Assembly: GCF_907164915.1 (NCBI RefSeq)
Contig: NC_061868.1
Span: 24,175,819 to 24,239,818, forward strand
Reading direction: 5' to 3'
Source: Impatiens glandulifera
Lineage: Eukaryota; Streptophyta; Magnoliopsida; Ericales; Balsaminaceae
Length of the DNA: 64,000 nt
Shown: piece after piece, positions 34,069 to 46,068 of the stretch
Position numbering within the stretch: the stretch's first letter is position 1
Layout of the letters: every line of letters begins with the position of its first letter
Position numbers and translations under genes: made by a program
Notes under the pieces: generated by a model
Told to the model about the DNA's origin: nothing
Databases searched by the model: none
What the model saw: the letters and a program-made list of their open reading frames with translations, nothing else

Positions 34069-35600
34069 TAATTTTATTAATTATTTTATATATTTACTTA
34101 TATTATAAATAATATTTTTTATTTTAGTTTATTTTATTACAATTATTAATAATATTTAAAATAAATATAATTTACCGTTTATATTAAAATTAATTTTTTT
34201 ATATTTTAATTTAAATTACATTAATTATTAAATAACAACAATATAATAATTTATAATAATAAACAATATTATTTAAAATATAAGTAAATATAATAAATAA
34301 TAATAATAATAATTTTAAATTAATATTTATATAACTTATACTATATTCTTATACTAAATACCAAACACAAAATTATAAATTATATACAACTTATACTATT
34401 TCTTATAATTCATACCAAACATCAATAATCTATATAACTTATATTATCCTATACTATTTATACCTCATTACAAATTATACCTTTATATAAATATAATTAT
34501 ACCGTATATAATTTATATCACGTACCAAACGCTATCTTAAAATATTATATAGCAGTTCCATTAATTCAATAGTATGTACTGTAGTTTAGAATCAAATTTC
34601 TTGAGCACTTTCAAATACTTGAGTCACCCAAGTGACTTGTTGTCGTCAAAGCCGACCAGATACTTGAAATGCCTTTAAAATAATTTATTTATTTATTTTT
34701 GTCAAGATCATTAAAATCGTTATACTAATTATAAGTTTAAAAAAATAAAGTATAAATATAAATTAAATATATAATTGTAGTAACTATTATATATTAAAAA
34801 ATCATAATTTATATCACAAATATTAAATAATACGCATAATCATTAAAAAAAAAAAATCGAAATTTATTCATACTTATCATTTTTATCCTACATTTTTTTA
34901 TTTAAACTTAAAACATTAAATATTAAGGTTTAATATTACAATAATTTATAAAATCATACAACTAACTTAATATATTAAGATTTAAGATATTAAAAACAAT
35001 TAATTTAAGATATTAACTAGATTCAAGATTTCGAAAAAAAATAACGGTGAGATTCATTTAGTAAGAAGTGTTTATGGAATTTAATCTGTTTAAATTCTTA
35101 TTATACATTTTAAAATTTAAAAATAAATGAAAATTTTAATAATAAATTATAATTTTTAGAAAATGATAGAAAATTGGAAGGTATAAAGAGGGATATGAAT
35201 ATAAATTTAAAAATTATAATGAAGCGCGGTAGTATAATTAGTGATTCTAATTTATATATAGTATATAATTAGATAATAATTATATTATATTATAATATAA
35301 TGGATGTTTTAAAATATAATTTGGACCCTTGTAGGGTGGGTTGCCTTATGCAACTATAGGTGGTCTCACCTTCTGAAGGAACTCAGATTAAATACAAGAT
35401 GAATAGCCTGATTATAATTTTCTTATTCTCCTCAAATATAACAAAGTGTTTACCACCTTATTCCCGCTTATAAATCACATGTGACATCAAAAATGGTGAC
35501 AAAAGATTGAAGTCAAGTCAAATTCTTTGTTTATGTTTATTATTATGTTTGTCTTGGAAGAATGTTTACTTATTCTTATTGCCTATATTTTCTTTAGAAT
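32836..35600. other. AT-rich non-coding DNA
   Basis: No convincing gene. 33900-34520 is nearly pure A/T with repeated 'ataacttatactat'/'cataccaaac' words, as in AT-rich MITE-like sequence. A 62-codon frame at 33132 has no recognisable content. Confidence 0.5.
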
Positions 35601-35639
35601 TAAGGTTAGGAAACCTAAATTTAGAATTAGGTTTTTAGT

Positions 35640-36770
35640 CAAAATTTATAATAAAGTACATCTAGATTTGTATTTCATTATATTTGTCGTATTCGACACG
35701 ATTTACATATTTTATTATAATATCGGCATTTGTTTCATTCATATTTGTCGCATTCTCAACTTCTCCAAACAAAAAGAAATTAATGTTGTATTAGTTGCAT
35801 TCTCGACATACTTCTTATTCATATTTCTCACATTCATTACATTATTTTCATTCATAATATAAATAAACATGTTTCTAACATTTTCATAATTTATTCTTCT
35901 CAATTTCTTTCCATCATGCATAAAATGACATTTAAAAACGTTACAAGTTGATAATTATCATCTCATTTTCCATTACTACTATTTCTTAATAAAAATAATT
36001 TCATGATAACGAAATCTTTTCGAACACTTAATTCTTAATGTCTATTAAACAAGCGATTACATTTCTTATAAAATGATTGATTTTAGTGTTAACTTATGAA
36101 AATTTATTAACTTTAGTAATTATTTAACTAATAATTTAAATTGGTTAATTAAATATTCTTTTAGTGCTTACTTAATTAATATTTCAATTGGTCATATTCT
36201 TATTTATAATTTCACTTCATGATAATTATTATGGAAGTATTACCAAAAATATTCAAATTCATAACATTATATGTCACCCTCTTGTCATAAGTACCGCAGG
36301 ACACTCTTAAAATAAAATGAATAAATATCATGTATTTAGACCACTTTACAAATATTAAAGGGTGTTTTAACCACTTCACCGAACCAACAATTCCTTAATT
36401 CTAAAAGTCGGGTACATAAAGAACTTCATTTGTGGATGATGAGCGGAAAACATATAAAAACACTAATTTTATAGTATCATTCATTCTTCTCTTCTACACA
36501 TCCATTTTCTTCTCTACCCATGTATTCCTTTTCTTCTAAAATATAACACTTAATTAAAATGTAAAATAGTCATTATTTCAAAATTTTAATCAAAAGGTAA
36601 AGATAATAAAAAGTTCTATTCCATGTATACTTTATTAATAAGTACATTTTAGGAGGATCAATTAGAATATGCGTTTAAACAAACTAAGTAGTTGAAATCT
36701 TATCGTTAACCTATAATACTCACCTAAAATTTTAAACGCACACCATTAGATCTTGTTTGTCAGATAGGTC
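35640..36770 (+). repeat. Ancient tandem duplication, copy A (continues at 42613-42790)
   Basis: It is alignable with 42795-44700. Shared blocks include 'ttgataattatcatc' (35949 and 43185), 'taactttagtaattatt', 'atttcaattggtca', 'atatgtcaccctctt' (36271 and 44267), 'atcatgtattta' and 'accactttacaaatattaaa'. Element 5 later inserted into copy A at 36770/42608. The unit is roughly 1.3-1.9 kb and strongly diverged. Non-coding. Confidence 0.7.
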
Positions 36771-37354
36771 TGTTGGAATTATTTCCAATATTTGGGTACA
36801 TATATTATTTAATAATTGTATATTAGTTGTTATCATAATAAAGATTAAAGCCCAATTAAAGTGATCTATTAAAGTAGAAAGATTATGGGGCTTATTTAGA
36901 CATCTATAATAAATGTGGGGATATATTTGTGTAGAAGCAAAAATACCATTTATTATTTCGTTGATGGGCCGAATAATAAATGGGTATATTAGGGCTAGGT
37001 CCCCAACCCATATAAATAGCCTACCTATTTGTTTCTCTCATCGAACAATAAGGTTTATGTTCATCTCTCAAGAACACTAAAGAAGAAGGCTATCGATATA
37101 GGGTTGGAAGACTTAAACCCCACCCACATCTGACATTCCGATCCAGGTCCAGATCCAGAACAAGAAGATCCACATTCAGATTCAGGTCCAGATTCAAGAT
37201 CAAGAAGAAGAGAATAACGAAGAACAACTTAATGAACCGTTCTGCATTCAAGATCCAGGTACGTTTCCGCAATTACAGTTTATCTCGATTTATCGACATA
37301 GAGTATTAAGAATATAGATTTAAGGATTAAAGATCTAGACTAAATATTCTAACA
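36771..37354 (+). repeat. 5' LTR of element 5
   Basis: Starts 'tgttggaattatttcc', ends 'tattctaaca'. A TATA-like 'ccatataaatagcc' at about 37008 precedes the probable transcription start. Confidence 0.94.
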
Positions 37355-37356
37355 AG

Positions 37357-37369
37357 TGGTATCAGAGCC
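37357..37369 (+). other. Primer-binding site of element 5
   Basis: 'tggtatcagagcc' matches initiator tRNA-Met complementarity, two bases after the LTR. Confidence 0.93.
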
Positions 37370-40300
37370 TCTCTATGTCGATCTATTGAGATTTAAGTTT
37401 ATAAGAATTTTTAAGAATATGATTAAACATTTTTTTTGTTCTTCATCTAATTTGGCTAGAACGGATAATGATAGAATGAATTAATGAATAGTAACAATAA
37501 TATTTGATGTATATATTAATCTAAAATTTTGGATTAGATTAAAATAAAGAAAAGACATCAAGTATCTAAATAATTTTAGATATTCAGATTAACATATTTT
37601 GTTTAAAGAATTATGATTAAAGAATGGTTCATATTCTCTAATTAGATATAATCTATGAATATTTAATTAATTAGAAAAATATAATAAAGAAGTTAAAATA
37701 AAGAACTGATCATAGGTTATAAAGAAAGATATTTGAAAAAGATTTGTTAAAGAATATTGGTTAAAGCATGAGGAAGATGAACAGTTTAGAAACAATTTTA
37801 TTAAATTATATGTTATAGTAAAGAATTAAAGACTCCAGACATCTAATCATCTAAACGATTTTTCAGAAATCATAAAGAATAAACGATTTTAGAATCATAA
37901 AGAATAAAGAAGATAGAAAAGTTTTATTTCAAGAATTGGATTTAATTATTAATTTGAAAATAATAATTCAAATTAATAACCTGAATTTAAGTCAAAAGAG
38001 AAATATATAGTAAAGAAGTTGAATTTTTTTTAAAGAATTGGTGAAATTAATATCTATTTATTATTAATTATATAATTAAAGAAGATATTAATCAATATAT
38101 TATATATATTTTGGTTATACTTGATATATATACAATTTTTGTATGAATTTAATAGTAATTATAAAAGAATCTTAACCTATTACTTAAGGAATTTTGAATT
38201 TTAGAATAATAATTTATTATCATTCTAATTATATAATAATTATATAAGTAGTTAAGGAATTAAGTTTTTTGGAATAATAATTAATTATTATAATTAATTT
38301 AAGGAATTAAAATAATAATAATATATATAAGGAATTAAGGAATTCAGTTTTGGAATAATAATTAATTATTATAATTAATTTAAGGAATTAAAATAATAAT
38401 AATAATATATATAAGGAATTAAGAAATTCAGTTTTTTGGAATAATAATTAATTATTATAATTAATTTAAGGAATTAAAATAATAATAATAATATATATAA
38501 GGAATTAAGGAATTCAGTTTTTGGAATAATAATTAATTATTATAATTAATTTAAGAAATTAAAATAATAATAATAATATTTTAATTAGTTAAAGATTGAA
38601 GAAATATTTATTCCTGAAAATAATTGTGAATGTATTAATACATTTATATACAATTAAGAATAAAGTAAAATATATTATGGAATTCTAGAATTTTAAAACT
38701 TTAATATATATTTATGATATATGTTATGATTTTTGAGAATTAAGTAAAGAAAAAATAGTTACTTATCATGTTTATAATCTTTTATAAATATTGATTACAT
38801 TAAGTTTGTAATATATTTAATGAATTAGTATAAAAACGGATGTATCATCCATTTAATTTATGAAATATATATAAATATATTCAGAAATTAAGAAAAGACA
38901 AGAATAAAGAGATTATTATTTTTATTAATAATAATAATTTATAATTAATGAATAAATAAATATCAATAACTTATTTATCAAGAATTAAGTTATTTATCAA
39001 GAATTAAGGAAATCAATTAACCTAATTGATAAATTTAGAATTTTGGGTAATCTGTGTAATTGATTATTTAATTGTTTATTATTATTATTATATTTGGATG
39101 AATAATCAATCATGTTATATTACACATTCGAATATATATACATATTTCGGTCTTTATGTATATATTGTGTTGATTGATATTAAGAAATAATTGAGTGATT
39201 AGTAAAATCACAATTATTTGTTTTATGTAACACATATGGAATTTATGCAATTTTTGATACATAAAACAACATTCGGATTTTCGGTATTAATAACACATTC
39301 AAAAATTTGGTACAATTTTAGGCCCACTTAAATTTGTAATTATGCGGTTGTTAATCGGCCCAAAGGAAGATTAATAATTGGTCGGATTGCAAATTTAAAT
39401 AATGTACAAATTATTAATTTATAGAACATATTTGTTTTATAAGATTAAGACGGTTGTGTTTGTAACTATGCGATTATTAATCGGACAAAAGGAAGTTTAA
39501 TAATTGGTCGAGTTACACACTTAAAGTATGTACATAATTTATTAATTTATTAAATCAATTAATTAAAGCAACATCCTACTAAAGTATGCTCTCTTGTGAA
39601 AGTTAATATGTTTTATAAATTAAGAAGGTAGTGTGTATTATTTCATGCAGTTATTTAATCGGCCCAAAGGAAGATAAATAATTGGTCAGAATAACATTAT
39701 GCACATGTGGTAATAAATATGTAACAATTATTCGGTGGGCCATGTGAATAATTGGAATATCCAAAGATAACCAATTGTTTGACAGGACTTATTGTTAATA
39801 TTTGATTACTACAAAAGAGTATCGTTTGCAAATTAATATTCAATGTCCAAAGACTAAATATTAATGTTGCGTTTGGTATCTTATGATGAGACGTACCATT
39901 ATTTTGAATTTATGTGATTATTACAATTTTGTGAGTATGGTTGTTCATTTGTTTTGTTATCTAATCAAGTTAACACTTCTACTTATACGGATTATTTTTC
40001 TTGTCAACATCTTAAGTTCATTTTATATGATATAATTTTTAAGACATATTTAGAATTTGTTGTATTTTTAAGAATTATATCTAAAAGGTTAAAATTGCTA
40101 AGGGTATTATTAGAATAAAGATTTCATAAATAATATATGTTTTATTTTGTTTCAAAAGTAATGCATTAAAGTCAGAGTTACAATAATGTATTCTCATGCA
40201 TCTAATTTGGATTTTCTTATTTACACTTAAGTTAATTGATGTGAATTGTAGTTGTCTAAAAGGAGACATAGTCTCTATATGAACTCACATCAATTGTGTG

Positions 40301-40770
40301 TAAGAAAAATAAAAGATTGAAACAAAAATAACATAAATAGTGTTCACTTAGCAAATACCTTAATACATAATAAAGAAATAAAGTTGTAAGAATTGCAGAT
40401 ATTGCACCTAAAAGAAAATTACTAAAGAAAGTGGTGCATAAAAGAATACATATTATAGTTTGTTTTGTTTGTTCTAAGAGTAATTTAACTTCAGTACTCA
40501 TACACAATTGATGGTAACTTCAGTATTACTAAAGTAAATGTGTTGATGTACAGTTGAGTTAATTGTCAAAAGTCAATTGACGGTGAAAGAAACATCGGCG
40601 TGGACATTGACAATTCATATTAAAGATGAAGAAATAAAGAATTACTTTAGATACTTTTTTTATTTGGAAACAAACATTTATGGAATATCTTCATGTAATT
40701 GATTCATTTGGAAGGAAGAGTTAAGAATTACAACTTATATATGGAATAAAGATTCAACTAAAACAACTAG
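37370..40770. other. Degenerate interior of element 5
   Basis: Very AT-rich with no readable gag frame. Three or four diverged copies of 'gttaatcggcccaaaggaag...taataattggtc' occur at 39350, 39470, 39650 and (partial) 39730. Confidence 0.5.
38254..38577. repeat. Tandem repeat, about 84-86-bp unit, four copies
   Basis: Each unit contains 'ttttggaataataattaatt', an 'attattataattaattt' palindromic stretch and '(aat)n atatatataaggaatt'. Copies begin at about 38254, 38338, 38422 and 38508. They differ mainly in the AAT count and T-run length. Confidence 0.9.
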
Positions 40771-41575
40771 TAAATTCTTTTGGGGTTGTCCAGTTAAGGT
40801 CAGGCCTTATAGGTCTAAAGAAAATAAACTAGACTAAAGAATTTCTAGATGTTAATTATTGGATATTTTGAAAGATCTAGAGATAAATTTAGTCTCATAA
40901 GTACTTCAAGATTAGCCTTGAAAATAAATATATATACATAATACTCCTTAAACAAGAGTTTAATGTATGCTCTAGATTATATGAATCAAGAAATTAAGAA
41001 TATTTATGATGTTGGACAAATACTTGAAGGATCCTGGTTTTGGATCATTAAGAAAGCAACCAAACAACTAATGTGATATTTTAAGAACAAAACATTGCAT
41101 ACTCATATAGTGAAATCGAATCGGATAGAGATCATTTGGTATATTGATTCGAATTTTGTTGGATACTAAAACAGTCGAAAATTCGTGCCACATCATTTTA
41201 GTTTAAAGAATTAATTTTTTGGAAGAGTGTTAAGTAGACACTCGAATTATTTCAAGTTGATGACAGAATTTATTAGGTGTTTTGTGGTATCCAATTAAAG
41301 AATCTGACTGCAAAATTTTGTCACGAGGTTGCAAATTATGGATGATATAGAAAGACCACTAAAGTTATTACGTGACAATAATTTGCAGTTCTTTTACTTT
41401 AATAGTAATATGAGTTTGACTAAGTCGAACTATTTAGAAAATAAAGAATTCAGAATGTTTATTTATCTATTGAGCATATTTGGACAAACTCTAAAATTAC
41501 GGATCCGTTCTCTAAATATTTGTTATCCGAGGTCTTTCATTAACATATTGTTCATATGGATATTACATATTTAGA
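40770..41575 (+). pseudogene. pol: Copia pol relic (integrase end and RNase H) in element 5
   Basis: Near 40788 'GCPVKVRPYRSKENKLD' followed by an ISxxxLLDIL-like stretch corresponds to the Copia integrase C-terminal block (family 'GCPAE-x-R-x-Y...LD-x-x-TISG-x-F-IGY'). At 41329-41400 'MQIMDDIERPLKLLRDNN' corresponds to the RNase H segment usually read as 'I-x-RPLK-x-YCDN-x-(S/A)A'. Downstream pieces (SKSxHIDxK-like) are unreadable. The RT region is absent or unrecognisable. This places element 5 in a different Copia lineage from elements 1-4. Confidence 0.7.
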
Positions 41576-42012
41576 TGATATACAGTTTTAGTGGGAGTTT
41601 GTATTGTGATGCTTGTATAGATACAATTTGGAATTTATGTGCACATTAAAGAATTAGTTTCTAAAGAAATTAAAGATTTAGTTTTTAAAGAAAATCAAGA
41701 TTTTAAAGTTATTCAGATTGATCTCTATAAGGAATAAAGGAGGACCAGTTGGTATTAGACATGTTAAAGATCACACTACATGTTAATCCACACTACACAC
41801 CCATGTTTAATCTATGTCATTTGATTGTATTGACATATGTGACTATTGAGGGTTTAGTTACGAATTAATGTAACAAAAACCGCTTTAATCCTATGTTGGT
41901 ATAATTGATGGACGAGATTGATATAGATGTATTTGTAATGATAACAATATTTTGAGCTCTTAAGGTTATAATATACAATTGAAGGAAATATTATATGACC
42001 CAAGTGGGAGAT

Positions 42013-42607
42013 TGTTGAAATTATTTCTAATATTTGGGTACATATATTATTTAATAATTGTATATTAGTTGTTATCATAATAAAGATTAAAGCCCAATTA
42101 AAGTGATCTATTAAAGTAGAAAGATTATGGGGCTTATTTAGACATCTATAATAAATGTGGGGATATATTTGTGTAGAAGCAAAAATACCATTTATTATTT
42201 CGTTGATGGGCCGAATAATAAATGGGTATATTAGGGCTAGGTCCCCAATCCATATAAATAGCCTACCTATTTGTTTCTCTCATCGAACAATAAGGTTTAT
42301 GTTCATCTCTCAAGAACACTAAAGAAGAAGGCTATCGATATAGGGTTGGAAGACTTAAACCCTACCCATATCTGACATTCCGATCCAGGTCCAGATCCAG
42401 AACAAGAAGATCCACATTCAGATTCAGGTCCAGATTCAAGATCAAGAGAAGATCAAGAAGAAGAGAATAACGAAGAACAGCTTAATGAACCGTTCTGCAT
42501 TCAAGATCCAGGTACGTTTCCGCAATTATAGTTTATCTCGATTTATCGACATAGAGTATTAAGAATATAGATTTAAGGATTAAAGATCTAGACTAAAGAT
42601 TCTAACA
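42013..42607 (+). repeat. 3' LTR of element 5
   Basis: Starts 'tgttgaaattatttct' and ends 'gattctaaca'. It has an extra 'agatcaagaga'-type tandem copy near 42442 relative to the 5' LTR. Confidence 0.94.
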
Positions 42608-43349
42608 AGGTCGGGTCTTTATTTTCTTAATTAATAACTAAAATTTAGAATTAAGTGACATCTTAAAACAATTAATATAGTGTGTTATAACTTTCTATAG
42701 TCTTAACACGTGTGAGACAAAATATGATAAAAATGAAACTGAAAAAATATTATAATGGCTTTTGTATATGATGCGAATGATTAATATAGGTCAAAATATA
42801 TAATGAATTGCATCCAGATTCATATCTCATTATACTTTTATCTAGTATTCAATACATTTTCATATTTTTGTTGCATTCTGGCTTATTCTCAATATTTATC
42901 ACTTAATGGTCGTTACAAATTTGATTCCATTTAAAAACGTTTTGATTTAAGTGGAGAGTCATTACTACGAAGTGTCAGGTTAAGTCTCCTTTAATTAAAA
43001 ATCATTTATATATATAATATATATATATTTATTTATTGTATTAATTACATTTGCATGTCCTTCCTAATCATATTTTCACATTTTTTACCTTCATAACATA
43101 ATTAAAAATGTTTCAACACTCATAATTTATCTTTCTCATCAACTTCTTTCAATCATATATCATGACATTAATAAACCTCACAAGTTGATAATTATCATCC
43201 CTTTTTTATTACTATTATTTCTTAATAACAATCTTTTTTTAAACACACTTCAATTGATAATTTCTATTAAATTATTAATTAAATTTATTATAAAATGAAC
43301 TTCACTCAAGATAGTTCAGTCATAAAAGATTAAAATGTCATAGATTCAA

Positions 43350-43830
43350 CTAGCATTTAGCCCGTGCATTTGCACGAGTAATAATATAAAAATCGTGAAA
43401 AAAAATTACGGATAACATTTTTTATTTTATTTTTAACCGTTTTAAGTTTATGTGTAAGTCAACCCACAATCCGACCCACTCTCGACCCGACAATCCGGAC
43501 ACTTTAAAAATTAAGCATCATTATATATATATATATTAGTTAATTAAAAAGTTGAACTTATATTAATATTAAAACGTCCCGCGTTTATCAAATTTGGTGT
43601 TGAATTTAAAATATAAAGTCTTTGTAGCCTAGTTAGTTAAAGAGTTGTACTTGTTTTGTTAGGTTGCAAGTTCGAAACATACCTCTAGCATTTTTAATTT
43701 TAACCGTTTTAATTTTAAAAACGGATCAACCCATAATCCGACCCAAGTATCCAAATTAACCACAGCTCTCGACCCGGCAATCCGGACACTTTAAAAATTA
43801 AGCATCATTATATATATATAAATTTTAACT
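43350..43830 (-). mobile_element. Helitron-like non-autonomous insertion
   Basis: On the minus strand the left end reads a hairpin CTCGTGCA-AATGCACGGG followed within 12 nt by CTAG, the 3' terminus pattern of plant Helitrons. A related uninserted sequence at 44040 ('attcaattttaactaaaaa') shows the insertion lies between 'attcaa' and 'ttttaac' without target duplication. The 5' TC terminus is not clear. Inside, 'aatccggacactttaaaaat' and its continuation occur twice (43490 and 43785), indicating internal duplication or nesting. Confidence 0.6.
43620..43690 (+). repeat. tRNA-like SINE relic
   Basis: 'gtagcctagttagttaaaga' resembles a D-arm/A box, and 'caagttcgaaac' 45 bp on resembles a T-arm/B box. 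The spacing fits a tRNA head, but both boxes are imperfect. It lies between the two repeats of the Helitron-like insertion and may be nested there. Confidence 0.45.
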
Positions 43831-44700
43831 AAAAACATTTTGAATAGAAACGAAAGTCATGATTGTGGATATCATGGTAGTTCTCCTTAAATAAATAACA
43901 ATGTCACTTCAATCTTTTTTCATAATAACAATATTTTTTCAAACACACTTCAATTGTTAATCTCTATTAAACTATTAATTAAATATTAAAATAGTTTCAC
44001 CCAGGATAGTTCAATAATAAGAGATTAAAATGTCACAAATTCAATTTTAACTAAAAATATTTTATAGAAACGGAAATCATGGTTATGAGTGTCAAACTAG
44101 TTATCCTTAAATAAATAAAAATTCTTATAAAATGATTGATTTTTAATTAATAGTTCAATTTTGAAATTTGATTAACTTTAGTAATTATTGAGGACTTAAA
44201 TATTTCAATTGGTCACATTCTTATTCATAATTTCACTTCATGATTATTTATCAAGGAAGTATTATATGTCACCCTCTTATCATAACCATAGGCTAGTCTT
44301 AAAATAAATTAATAAATATCATGTATTTACACCACTTTACAAATATTAAAGTGTGTTTTAACCACTTCGCCACCGAACACCAATTTCTTTATTCTAAAAG
44401 TTTGTACATAAACAAATTCAATTGTGGTCGTTGAGTGGAATACATATAAAAACAATGATTTATAATATCATATAAAATCAATTGGACATTTTTTTTGTTG
44501 AGATAGGTAGGGCTTTTATTTTCTTAGTTTATAATTAAAATTTAAATGTTATATAATTACTTTAAATTCCTTCATACAAATTAAGTTATTAATGTTTCTA
44601 TAGTGTTATTTTAACACGTGAGAGATAAAATACCATTAAAAAAAGGAAAAAAGAGGATCATAATCAGTTTTTCTATAGGATGGAAATGATTAATACATGT

Positions 44701-45900
44701 CACTCTCTATTTTGAAATGAGTTTTTTAGATTTCTTTTTTAAATTGTACCTATTTTTTTTTTAATAATTTTCTTTATCAGGTCACCCTATTATTATTATT
44801 ACTATTAAATTACTCATTTTATCAAAAAAAAAATATTAAAATTATTTTTTTTATTTTTTATTAAACAATATTTTTTTTTTCAAAACCGTACACATAGTTA
44901 GAAGGTGAACATAGGTGGATTAATCCGAAATCCAATATAATCCTATCTGAATCCAGAATACTAATTCGGATGAGATATTTCAGATTGAATTGTGATCGGA
45001 TCACATTAAATTCGGATTAGATTGAGATTAGATCGGTTTAAATTCGGATTGGATTAAAATTATCTCTAAATTATTCAAACTATCTAAATAAAAATATGTT
45101 TTTTATTTTATTTTTCTTTAAATTAAATTTCAACTCAATATAATATATATTTTTAATTATTTCTACAATGTTAAGTCAACAAGAATTTATTTTTCTTTTT
45201 TTTCTTCTATTCAAATTATAAATAAATATAATTAATTATAACATCAAAAAATTAATACTATTTTTCTTATAATCAAACATATTAAACAATAAAATATATA
45301 AATAATTAAAAATATAAGTAATTAGATTTTCTTAATTCAAGCAATTGAATGGTTAATCCGAACCGAATCTGAATTACGAAATTGGATTAACCATTTCAGT
45401 TTGGATTAAAATCGGATTGAGTTTAATTGGGATTAAATTTGAATAATTCAATTAATTAAAATTATTGAATAATTTTCAAATTAACATTTACAAATATATA
45501 AATATTTTTTTTTTTAATTTGAATTGTCCAAATTTAATAAAATTCATATACGATTAATACAAATTGGTTTTACCTGTTTAGCTCACTCTATAGTTAATGA
45601 AGTATTCCCATTATCTCAAACTAAGCAATTTACATTAAAAATAAAATCTCAAGATAAGAAAGTTGCATTAAGTAATTTTTGAAAATGACAAGTGAATTGA
45701 TTAACACATCGCTGGCTGCTATCTCTGTGTAAATCCTCAATTTCCAATGGAACAATGACCCTTCTTTACTCATCCCTATTTACAGTTTCATTTGACCCTC
45801 AAATGTTTTTCTATTTCCAAAAAAGTAAAAAGAGAGAGAAAATGCATTAAATTTTCACTCAGCCATTCTGTTTTACTGATAAGTAAGTTTCATAAAAAGT
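44701..45900. other. AT-rich DNA upstream of CYP77A
   Basis: 44900-45070 and 45335-45450 are rich in 'ggattaa', 'aatccgaa' and 'aatcggatt' words in both orientations, as at the two ends of a small MITE-like element. No coding sequence. The last 250 bp form the upstream region of CYP77A. Confidence 0.4.
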
Positions 45901-45949
45901 CTCGTAGCCTTAATTGAAACCACCTGTAATTTCATGCTTTTAGCTTTCT

Positions 45950-46068
45950 CAGTCTCGCCCACCGTCTTCCATATTTATTGCCACTTTCTTCTCCCTTTAA
46001 AGCACACTCACTCACTCACTCGATCTCTCTTTACCTTGAATTATTTCCCTTGTGTTGCTGCATGCGCC
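45950..46068 (+). promoter_or_regulatory. Core promoter and leader of CYP77A
   Basis: A TATA-like 'catatttattgcc' is at about 45970. It is followed by a CT-rich leader with a (CACT)n run (46006-46020) and 'gatctctcttta', typical of plant 5' UTRs. The true transcription start cannot be fixed from sequence. Confidence 0.45.

Larger units (their letters stand above)
36771..42607 (+). mobile_element. Copia LTR retrotransposon 5 (5.8 kb, non-autonomous)
   Basis: It is bounded by the 5-bp target duplication AGGTC (36766-36770 and 42608-42612). LTRs of 584 bp and 595 bp both run TGTTG...TAACA. A perfect 'tggtatcagagcc' primer-binding site starts at 37357 and the purine tract 'aagtgggaga' precedes the 3' LTR. 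The interior of 4.66 kb has only unreadable Copia pol fragments. The LTRs differ by about eight substitutions and one roughly 11-bp tandem indel, so insertion was recent. Confidence 0.95.
42795..44700 (+). repeat. Ancient tandem duplication, copy B
   Basis: Homologous to 35640-36770 plus 42613-42790, with a Helitron-like insertion at 43350-43830. Its end (44490-44700: 'gggcttttattttcttag', 'ttaacacgtgagaga', 'gaaatgattaatacatgtc') parallels 42612-42795 of copy A. Non-coding. Confidence 0.65.

Noticed and set aside
35527..35862. 111-codon hydrophobic frame that looks like a small membrane protein
   Set aside because: Phe/Ile/Tyr richness comes from AT-rich DNA. The second copy of the duplicated region (42795 onward) does not preserve the frame.
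45934..46068. In-frame upstream ATG extending CYP77A by 45 residues
   Set aside because: It would place Ser/His/Thr-rich sequence before the ER anchor, unlike CYP77A proteins. ATG 46069 has better context and gives the family length.
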